A model generated the notes under the pieces. The model saw nothing but the letters and a program-made list of their open reading frames with translations, made no database searches and was not told the origin of the DNA. A stretch of DNA of 47,271 nt, from positions 95,811 to 143,081 of the forward strand of contig VBAT01000023.1 in NCBI GenBank assembly GCA_005884665.1. Direction: 5' to 3'. Of the stretch, positions 20,184 through 27,854 are shown piece by piece; the first letter of the stretch is position 1, and every line of letters begins with the position of its first letter. The DNA is from Bacteroidota bacterium (lineage in GTDB: Bacteria > Bacteroidota > Bacteroidia > Chitinophagales > Chitinophagaceae). The position numbers and the translations under genes are program-made.

Positions 20184-22586
20184 TCATTCACTTCTCAGCG
20201 ATTTCACCGGGTTCGCAATCGCCGCCTTTATTGTATGAAAGCCTACTGTAAATAAGGCGATCAGTACAGTAACAATTGCTGTAACAATAAAAACGGAGAT
20301 ATGAACCGGTATGCGAAAAGCAAAATCCTGTAGCCATTTATCTCCTGCCCACCAGGCCAGCGGTATGGCGATTAAAATGGCAATGCTAACTAACTGTAAA
20401 AAGTTTTTAGCAATAAGCAATGTAATGTCACTCAGGTTGGCTCCTAACACTCGCCGAATGCCGATCTCTTTGGTTCGTTGGATTGTTGTGAATGCTGCAA
20501 GGCCAAACAAACCGAGACAGGCCAGCAGGATAGCCAACCCGGCAGCTACTGAAAACAAAACTGATGTCCTTTGTTCCGCTTTATAGAGCTTATCATAGTC
20601 TTCGTCGAGGAAATGATAACTGAATGGCCGGTCAGGTACCCGTTGCTTCCACATCATCTCGAGACGACCCAGCGTTGACTGCATATCGTTTCCATTGATG
20701 CGAATCATGAAGGTCCTGGAGAAATCGCGGCCCAGGAACATGACCAGCGGACCAATGGGTTCATGCAGGCTGCTGAAGTTAAAATCTTTCACTACGCCTA
20801 TCACAGGACCAGTTGCCCTGTTTTCGATTTCCCGGCCGATAGCTTCCTGCGCCGTCCACCCGATCTTTTTGGCCAGCGATTCATTGATTATATACGGCAG
20901 GTGATAGTTAGCATAGTTGTTTGTCGTGTCTAACGTTGCAAAATCGGATTCCTGGAAATCGCGACCAGCTGCCAGTTGCATCTTTAGTGTGCTGAGAAAA
21001 TCAAGATCAACAGGCATCGCATTCAGCGAGATCTCATGCTTACCCCGTTCATCGTTGACAGTTATTCCATCTCCCCATTCCACGTATTCAGGCGTTTCAT
21101 ATGCCGCTGTGACGCCTTCGACACCACGAATGCGGACGAATGCTTCCTTCAAACTTTTAAAATCTTTCAGCATTTTTCCGCCAATAGGCAATACCACGAC
21201 ATGAGACTTATCATAACCCAGGTCTTTGGTCTGCATGTATTTCATTTGTTGCAGGATGATGGCTGTATAAGTGATCAGGAATACAGAAATAGAAAATTGA
21301 ACAATGATTAGAGATTTCCGCAGCCGGCTGCTGCCCCCTGTAAACGAAAAGCCCTTTTTTAATATCCCTATGACCCTGGTACCGGATAAAACCATTGCCG
21401 GGTATATGCCAGCAAAGAAGCTTACAAAAGCAGCAAACAGCATTAATGAAATAATAGGTAGCGGCTGAACCAACGATTTTGTCGTGAACTCTTTTCCGGT
21501 AATGGAATTGAACGAGGGTATCAACAACACTCCAAGTACGAGCGCAAGTGCAGCAGCCAGGAATGTTATTAGTGCCGACTCGCCAATAAATTGAAAGAAA
21601 ACCTGCCTCTTCGATGCGCCCATTACTTTGCGAACACCTATCTCGCCGCTGCGACCGGTGGATTGGGCCGTCGCAAGATTCGTATAATTTGCGCAGGCAA
21701 TGACCAGGATCAACAAAGCGATCGCAGCAAACATATAAATATAGATGATGCTGCCGTTGGGTTCAAAACCCGCCAGTTTGGAATGTAAATGCACTTTCGT
21801 CAGCGGTTCCAGGTGATAGGTGAGATAATTATTTCCGGTTATTCTTGCTTCGGCCTTTACATCGGGGGTCTTCATATAGTCTGCGATCTGTGACTGCAGT
21901 GGCCGGATACTTTTCGAATCCCTTACCAGGAGATATGTGATCCAGTTCGCCGTCCACCAGGTTTCTCCTTTGACATTATTGCCGAGATTGAGGAACTGGG
22001 TTACAAAATCAAATTTCACCTGCGAGTTTTGTGGGACATCATCGCAAATTGCGGAGACCTTCAGATCTTTACCACCACTGGTGATCGTTTTATTCAGTGC
22101 GCCATTTTCATCGCCAAAATATTTTTTAGCCATGGACCTTGTCAACACGATTTTGTCAGGAGCATCCAGGGCTGTTGATGCATCGCCTTGCAACAAGTGA
22201 AACGAGAATATTTTAAAAAATGCCGGATCCGCATAGAGAATGCGTGGTTCTTCAAAAATCTTTTCATCAATTTTAATTGTGTTGTGGGACAAAAATGTCC
22301 TTGCAAACTCTTCCACGCCAGGAAATGTGCGTTTGAACTGGGGACCCACTTTTGTGCCGGTAGTCGCAGTGGTGTTTACCGTTTCCGCGTTTTTGTATTC
22401 CATCGTCACTCGCACAATGCGGTCGGCGTTTTTATTAAACTTATCATAGCTCAACTCATGAATAATAAAAACGCCAATTAGCAAACAGGCTGCCAGTGCC
22501 GTTGTCAGCCCGATAATGTTAATGCCTGAGTAGAGCTTGTTTTTACCCAGGTTGCGAAAAGCTGTTTTTAAATAATTTCTGAACAT
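20184..22586 (-). CDS. P9: FtsX/MacB-like ABC transporter permease
   Basis: 800-residue permease from the ATG at 22586 (MFRNYLKTAFRNLGKNKLYS). The 13-codon upstream extension reads through the dispersed repeat and is rejected. First FtsX half ACANYTNLATAQS then RSGEIGVRKVMGA; second CLGLFGLAAFTTIQ then RTKEIGIRRVLGA, with Arg for Lys. The second periplasmic domain has NFSSLHEPIGP. It is the only complete copy ending SLRSE rather than SLRTE. It is also unusual after TM4, where YPAMVLSGTRVIGILKK replaces the FQPIxVLKG found elsewhere. Intact; substrate unknown. Confidence 0.95.
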   Translation of the reverse strand: MFRNYLKTAFRNLGKNKLYSGINIIGLTTALAACLLIGVFIIHELSYDKFNKNADRIVRVTMEYKNAETVNTTATTGTKVGPQFKRTFPGVEEFARTFLSHNTIKIDEKIFEEPRILYADPAFFKIFSFHLLQGDASTALDAPDKIVLTRSMAKKYFGDENGALNKTITSGGKDLKVSAICDDVPQNSQVKFDFVTQFLNLGNNVKGETWWTANWITYLLVRDSKSIRPLQSQIADYMKTPDVKAEARITGNNYLTYHLEPLTKVHLHSKLAGFEPNGSIIYIYMFAAIALLILVIACANYTNLATAQSTGRSGEIGVRKVMGASKRQVFFQFIGESALITFLAAALALVLGVLLIPSFNSITGKEFTTKSLVQPLPIISLMLFAAFVSFFAGIYPAMVLSGTRVIGILKKGFSFTGGSSRLRKSLIIVQFSISVFLITYTAIILQQMKYMQTKDLGYDKSHVVVLPIGGKMLKDFKSLKEAFVRIRGVEGVTAAYETPEYVEWGDGITVNDERGKHEISLNAMPVDLDFLSTLKMQLAAGRDFQESDFATLDTTNNYANYHLPYIINESLAKKIGWTAQEAIGREIENRATGPVIGVVKDFNFSSLHEPIGPLVMFLGRDFSRTFMIRINGNDMQSTLGRLEMMWKQRVPDRPFSYHFLDEDYDKLYKAEQRTSVLFSVAAGLAILLACLGLFGLAAFTTIQRTKEIGIRRVLGANLSDITLLIAKNFLQLVSIAILIAIPLAWWAGDKWLQDFAFRIPVHISVFIVTAIVTVLIALFTVGFHTIKAAIANPVKSLRSE

Positions 22587-22670
22587 TGTTGATGTTTGTT
22601 TCGTGTTGCTTCGCTTCGCTCGCAATAACGCAATTCATAATTCTCAATTCATAACTCATAATTCATCATT
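22587..22670. repeat. P10-P9 spacer with heptamer array running into the stop codon
   Basis: 22606-22630 is a dispersed-repeat copy with one change. 22636-22670 is five CATAATT-class words in exact 7-bp phase. The last word overlaps the TGA of P10 at 22666-22668, so the array abuts coding sequence with no unpatterned gap. Confidence 0.75.
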
Positions 22671-25083
22671 CTGTCCTCAACGACTTCACAGGATTGGCGA
22701 TCGCCGCTTTGATTGATTGAAAGCTCACAGTCAACATAGCGATGACCACCAGTGTTACAAAGGGTACAATAAAATATGACCAGTGTATATTTATCCGGAA
22801 TGCATAGCCCTGTAACCAGTCGCCGATAGTAAACCAGGCTACTGGTACCGCAATCACAAATGCGATCAACAGGAGAATAGCAAATTCCTGGTACAATAAT
22901 TTTAATATTCGTGGGACAGAAGCACCCAGCACTTTCCGGATACCGATCTCCTTGGTACGTTGTAAAGTGGTAAACGAAGCCAAACCGAAAAGACCCAGGC
23001 ACGCAACAAGAATAGCCAGCGAAGTGAACAAGCCGAATACCTGGCCAAACCTTTGATCAGCCCTGTATTGCTCGTCAAAATGATCGTCGAGAAAGAAATA
23101 TTCAAATGTATTTCCCGGGAAGAACTTATCCCAGCTACTTTTGACCTGGGTGATCGTTTGACCGGCCTTCGAAGCTGGCGTTCTGACTGATAAATATCCG
23201 CGGATATCGGGTATTAACCTGAATATTAGCGGCTCGAATGATTCCCGGAGCGACTGCTGGTGAAAATTTTCGGAAACCCCGATGATCGTATACTGCTGGC
23301 CCCAGAAGTCTATTTTTTTACCGATAGCATCTTCCGGCTTGTTCAAACCTAACTGTTCAAATCCTCTTTTATTGAAGACAACGGAATGTTCATCATCGCC
23401 ATAGTCTTTTGAAAACCCGCGGCCCGCAATTAATTTGATCCCATACATCTTCATATAGTCGTAGTCCATCCCAATCACGCGGTATTGCTTTTGCGTGGTC
23501 TCATCGGCGCCAACCAGTTTTATAGCGCCTGCATTCCATCGTACTGATTCGCCGGGGATGCTTGTTGAAATAGCTACGCCTTTTACCGAGGTCTGGCCAC
23601 TCAACTCATCCTTCAGTGCATTCATGTTCCGTATATAAGTAGAATCAGTAACGACTGTGGGGGCGTTTACAACAAGGGTCTGATCGATATTGATGCCGAG
23701 AGATTGTTTGCGCATATATTGTATCTGCCGGTAAACGGTAAGCGTCCCGATCAGCAAGAACAATGAGGCGGTGAATTGAAATACTACCAGGCCTTTTCTC
23801 AGCAAGGCTCCTTTTGTAGTAGCCGTCATCTTTCCTTTTAATACATCGATTGGCCTGAAAGCAGATAATACAAAGGCCGGATACAGTCCTGACAGGAAAA
23901 CGCCTATGGTAAACAGCCCGCCAAGTGCCAGCCAGAAACTGGTTTTGCTAAAAAGGGAAAAAGTAAGATGTTGTCCTGACAGCTTGTTAAATCCAGGTAC
24001 GGCAATGCTAACGATCAACAAAGCAAGTAGAAGAGCAAACGCATTCAGCAGGGCCGATTCGGAAAGAAACTGGATGATAAGTTGCCTTCTCTGTGAGCCA
24101 ACAGTTTTGCGAATGCCTACTTCCCTGGCGCGATTTACGGCACGGGCCGTAGCCAGGTTGATATAATTGACCCAGGCAATTATTGCAATAAAAAATGCTA
24201 TGCCAAGCAGCAGGTAAATCGTTTTTCCATCGCCGTTTGCTTCGGGCTCTGTCATATAATGAGAGTACAGATGGATGTCCGTCATCGGTTGCAATGAATA
24301 AACGACGGCTGCATTGTATTTCTTCATATCCGCTGCGGTGAACTTGTCAACTATCGGTATAAATTTCTTTTCTACTACAGCAGGGTTGGCGTCTTTGCGC
24401 AGCAGGAGGTAGGTGAGACATCCGTCCCATAGCCAGGCCGCATCGGGATTGTTATCGGGTCCAACAAATTTTTTGAACGTTTCATAAGACAGAAGAATAT
24501 CTGGTTTCAGCTGCGTATTGTTTGGAGCATCTTTGTAAACCGCTGTGATCGTGTAATCGCTGTTACGATTCAGGTTAAGTCGTTTGCCTACTGCGTTTGT
24601 TGTACCATACAGAATCCTGGCAGTTGTTTCCGATATAGCCGCGGTAAAAGGCTCTGAAAGTGCTTTATCTGCGTTGCCGGCGACAAGGGGATAGGTAAAT
24701 ATGCGGAAGAAGGAACTGCTTGCAAAGAAAACCTTTTTTAATTCCACCGGCTGATGGTTGACCTCGGTGACCACTTTGTCATTCCGAACTACTTTTACAA
24801 AATCTTCAATCTCAGGTATGGCGTCCTTAAACGAGTTGCCGACGGCATAAGCGCCGGAAACCCATTGTGTACTTAATTTTCCATTGTCGTAGCGGTCCTG
24901 CCTGACACGATAGATGCGGCTTTTATTTGCCTGGAAGTTCTCATAGCTCAATTCAAACGAAACATATTGAAGGATCAGTAAACAGGCGGCAATACCAATT
25001 GCCAGTCCAATGATATTGATTGCAGAATATCCTTTCTGCCGCACTATGTTTCGCCACGCGATCTTGAAATAGTTTTTAATCAT
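22666..25083 (-). CDS. P10: FtsX/MacB-like ABC transporter permease
   Basis: Complete 805-residue permease, starting MIKNYFKIAWRNIVRQKG. It shares LLILQYVSFELSYENF after TM1 and IAWVNYINLATARAVN in FtsX1 with P6 only, marking the two as sister copies. Coupling motifs are RAREVGIRKTVGS and RTKEIGIRKVLGA. The second periplasmic domain has NFHQQSLRESFEP. The tail is NPVKSLRTE. The last heptamer of the downstream spacer overlaps its stop codon. Eight predicted helices and no ATPase domain. Substrate unknown. Confidence 0.95.
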   Translation of the reverse strand: MIKNYFKIAWRNIVRQKGYSAINIIGLAIGIAACLLILQYVSFELSYENFQANKSRIYRVRQDRYDNGKLSTQWVSGAYAVGNSFKDAIPEIEDFVKVVRNDKVVTEVNHQPVELKKVFFASSSFFRIFTYPLVAGNADKALSEPFTAAISETTARILYGTTNAVGKRLNLNRNSDYTITAVYKDAPNNTQLKPDILLSYETFKKFVGPDNNPDAAWLWDGCLTYLLLRKDANPAVVEKKFIPIVDKFTAADMKKYNAAVVYSLQPMTDIHLYSHYMTEPEANGDGKTIYLLLGIAFFIAIIAWVNYINLATARAVNRAREVGIRKTVGSQRRQLIIQFLSESALLNAFALLLALLIVSIAVPGFNKLSGQHLTFSLFSKTSFWLALGGLFTIGVFLSGLYPAFVLSAFRPIDVLKGKMTATTKGALLRKGLVVFQFTASLFLLIGTLTVYRQIQYMRKQSLGINIDQTLVVNAPTVVTDSTYIRNMNALKDELSGQTSVKGVAISTSIPGESVRWNAGAIKLVGADETTQKQYRVIGMDYDYMKMYGIKLIAGRGFSKDYGDDEHSVVFNKRGFEQLGLNKPEDAIGKKIDFWGQQYTIIGVSENFHQQSLRESFEPLIFRLIPDIRGYLSVRTPASKAGQTITQVKSSWDKFFPGNTFEYFFLDDHFDEQYRADQRFGQVFGLFTSLAILVACLGLFGLASFTTLQRTKEIGIRKVLGASVPRILKLLYQEFAILLLIAFVIAVPVAWFTIGDWLQGYAFRINIHWSYFIVPFVTLVVIAMLTVSFQSIKAAIANPVKSLRTE

Positions 25084-25294
25084 GGCTGTTTATTATCGTG
25101 AATGGTCTTGCTTCGGTTCGCTCGCAATGACGGTCACGAGCAATAGGCACCTAGCAATAAACAATTTTCAATTAATCCAAGCCCTATTCTAAACTCTTAA
25201 CCTGCTTGCCTGAAGCAGGCTATAGACTTTAGACTCCTGTACTTCATAATTCATAACTCATAATTCTTAACCTGCCTACCGGCGGGCAGGTTCA
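25084..25294. repeat. P11-P10 spacer, longest, with hairpins and heptamers
   Basis: 25108-25131 is a dispersed-repeat copy; its flanks match those at 4770-4810. 25187-25200 is two CTCTAAA-class words. 25201-25219 is an inverted repeat (CCTGCTT, 5-base loop, AAGCAGG). 25245-25272 is four CATAATT-class words in phase. 25271-25290 is a second inverted repeat (CCTGCC...GGCAGG). The hairpins lack a following T run in the transcribed direction and are not called terminators. Confidence 0.72.
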
Positions 25295-27724
25295 TCATTC
25301 CGTTCGCAACGATTTCACCGGATTGGCAACCGCCGCTTTAATCGCCTGGAAGCCTACTGTTGCCAGGGCAATAGCAAGCGCAATTACCGCTGCCCCGATG
25401 AAAATCCACCAGCTGATATTTACCCGGTAAGCGAAATCCTGCAACCAGTTATGCATAAACCACCAGGCCAGGGGGAAAGCAAATACGGCAGCAATCACCA
25501 CCAGTCTCAGGAAATCCTTCGACAACATGGATGCGATATTGCTAACTGTAGCGCCCAACACTTTCCTTACGCCGATTTCTTTAGTCCGTTGTTCCGCCAT
25601 ATAAGTTGCCAAACCAAAAAGGCCCAGACACGCTATGAGGATCGCCAGCAACGCAAAAGACAGGGCAATTTTCCCAACACGCTGTTCCTCGTCATACATC
25701 TGGTTAAATGCATCATCCAGGAAACGGTAACTGAAAGGCCTTTCAGGAACCATGGCCTTCCATTTGTTTTCAATGTTCCCCAGCAGCGGCTTAATATCCT
25801 TAGTACTTACTTTGAAAGTGGCGAAACCTGGATTAAAGCCCAGAACCATACAAAGGGCGCCTATATTTTGCCGTAGCGAAGAGAAATGGAAATTCTCAAC
25901 AACACCGATGATAGTATAAACCGAAACTTTTCCTCCGCCATCATTTGAGTAGATCTTTTTACCAATCGGGTCGTCATATCCCAGTATATCCTTTGTAGTC
26001 TGATTGATGAGTATAGCCGAAGAATCGCTTCCGAAATTTTTTGAAAAAGCCCGGCCGCTGACTATTTTCATGCCCATGGTCTTTATATAGTCGTGGTCAA
26101 CTATCCAAATCTGCTGGTTGAACCCATTGCGGGAATCCATTACCGCGTCTTTTGAAAAAGTGACGTCGCTACGCGAGGAAGAAGTCACCGGGAGATAACC
26201 GCTCAGAGTCCCGCTGGATACGCCGGGCATGTTCAATATATCGTTCTTGAATGCTTCGGCTTTGTTTCCCAAAGCCCAGCCGCCATTGATCACCAGAACC
26301 TGATCCTTGGTGAACCCCAGTTTCTTGGTTTGTATATAGTTCAGTTGTCGGTATACAACGATAGTTCCTACAATAAAGAATATAGATATGCCGAACTGGA
26401 TAACCACCAACGAACTCCGGAGGTAACTTCGTTTAGTGCCGGTATTGATCTTACCTTTTAATACGCTGATCGGTTTAAAAGAAGAAAGGAAAAAAGCCGG
26501 GTAACTGCCTGCCAGCAATCCGACGATAAACGGCAGTGCCAGGAGAAGGGGCAGGAAGAATCCCGAAGTTATCTGCGACAATTCAAGGGATTTCCCAGAA
26601 ATGGAATTAAAAACGGGCAATACAAGCCAGGCAATAACAATGGAAAGGACGAGTGAAATGATGGCTGTGATCGTTGATTCAGTAAGGAATTGCCGTATAA
26701 GATTTTTTCTTTCAGTTCCCAATACTTTACGAATGCCCACTTCTTTGGCGCGGTTGGACGAACGGGCCGTAGAAAGGTTCATGAAATTGATGCAGGCGAT
26801 CAACAAAATGAAGATGGCTGCAATGGAGAATATATAAACATATTGCATGCTGCCATTGGCTCGCAGTTCGTACGCAAGACCTGAATGCAGGTGGATATCG
26901 GTCAGTGGTGTCATTGAGAAAGAAAGCCTGTTTCCAGCCTTCTCAAACTCTTCCAGTGAACTTATCTGCATGATTTGCTTGGCCTGTGGGAGAACATACT
27001 TATTGATGTACTGTGCAAAGTTCTTTTCGAATTCATGCGGATCCGTTCCTTTTTTCAACACGATATATGTGTGGAAATTCTGGCTGAGATGATTGTTCCA
27101 TTGATACTGCACATTGTCCATTGAAAAGAGCATATCGAAATTGAAATGCGAATTGCGTGGAATATCTTTTATGACGGCGGTTACTTTGTAAGTCGTGCCG
27201 TTATTGTCGTCCGTCTCTAGCATCTTGCCTACGGCATCGGTCGTTCCGAAATATTTCTTTGCGGACGACTCAGTGATTACGACAGTATTTGGCTCGTTTA
27301 AAGCCGTTTTCGTGTCGCCGGCAATGGCAGGAAGGGTGAATACATCAAATAGGGTAGAATCCGCGTGTGCTACATTGTATTCAGTAATAAAAACATTGTC
27401 TTTCTTTACCTGTTTAGGCCCATTGGAGTTGTAAATGCGAGCGTATTGTTCTACCGCAGGGTAATCCTTTTTCAATGTAGAACCCATTGCGTCGGAAGTC
27501 ACAGACAGTTTCTGTTCGGTCCCTCCAAAGAGCAAATCCGAATTGAGGCGGTAGATCCGATCAGCTTTTTTGTTATAGCGGTCATAGCTCAATTCATCCA
27601 ACACAAACAATGCGATAAGTGTAAAACAGCAGAGTCCAATCGCCAATCCAGCGATATTGATAAAGGAGAATATTTTATTCTTGACAATGTTTCGCCAGGC
27701 GATCTTGAAATAGTTTTTTATCAT
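25295..27724 (-). CDS. P11: FtsX/MacB-like ABC transporter permease
   Basis: Complete 809-residue permease starting MIKNYFKIAWRNIVKNKIFS. TM1 FSFINIAGLAIGLCCFTLIA, then periplasmic domain 1. The first FtsX half reads ACINFMNLSTARSS then RAKEVGIRKVLGT; the second CLGLFGLATYMAEQ then RTKEIGVRKVLGA. The second periplasmic domain has HFSSLRQNIGA. Like P9 and P12, it has the pattern NGS or NGD before the first FtsX half (ANGSMQYVYIFS), which may mark a subgroup of the array. The tail AAVANPVKSLRTE has Val, as in P12. Intact; substrate unknown. Confidence 0.95.
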   Translation of the reverse strand: MIKNYFKIAWRNIVKNKIFSFINIAGLAIGLCCFTLIALFVLDELSYDRYNKKADRIYRLNSDLLFGGTEQKLSVTSDAMGSTLKKDYPAVEQYARIYNSNGPKQVKKDNVFITEYNVAHADSTLFDVFTLPAIAGDTKTALNEPNTVVITESSAKKYFGTTDAVGKMLETDDNNGTTYKVTAVIKDIPRNSHFNFDMLFSMDNVQYQWNNHLSQNFHTYIVLKKGTDPHEFEKNFAQYINKYVLPQAKQIMQISSLEEFEKAGNRLSFSMTPLTDIHLHSGLAYELRANGSMQYVYIFSIAAIFILLIACINFMNLSTARSSNRAKEVGIRKVLGTERKNLIRQFLTESTITAIISLVLSIVIAWLVLPVFNSISGKSLELSQITSGFFLPLLLALPFIVGLLAGSYPAFFLSSFKPISVLKGKINTGTKRSYLRSSLVVIQFGISIFFIVGTIVVYRQLNYIQTKKLGFTKDQVLVINGGWALGNKAEAFKNDILNMPGVSSGTLSGYLPVTSSSRSDVTFSKDAVMDSRNGFNQQIWIVDHDYIKTMGMKIVSGRAFSKNFGSDSSAILINQTTKDILGYDDPIGKKIYSNDGGGKVSVYTIIGVVENFHFSSLRQNIGALCMVLGFNPGFATFKVSTKDIKPLLGNIENKWKAMVPERPFSYRFLDDAFNQMYDEEQRVGKIALSFALLAILIACLGLFGLATYMAEQRTKEIGVRKVLGATVSNIASMLSKDFLRLVVIAAVFAFPLAWWFMHNWLQDFAYRVNISWWIFIGAAVIALAIALATVGFQAIKAAVANPVKSLRTE

Positions 27725-27854
27725 GGCCTTGTGGTTTACCGTGAGTGGTCAATGATGAATAGTGACTAGACTCAAACATCTTGAAGCCAACTCTTAACTC
27801 TACACTCTAAACTCTTAACCTCACAATTCATCATTCATAATTCTCATTCTAGCA
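27725..27854. repeat. P12-P11 spacer with three phased heptamer arrays
   Basis: 27741-27768 is four GTGAGTG-class words. 27791-27818 is four CTCTAAA-class words. 27822-27842 is three CATAATT-class words. The order and phase are the same as in the spacers at 2166-2305 and 17506-17655. Confidence 0.78.

Noticed and set aside
22587-22625. 13-codon N-terminal extension of permease P9
   Set aside because: It lies in the dispersed repeat of the spacer; the ATG at 22586 aligns with the family start.
25201-25290. Hairpins in the P11-P10 spacer as terminators splitting the array
   Set aside because: No T run follows in the transcribed direction and similar palindromes occur as dispersed repeats elsewhere in the window.
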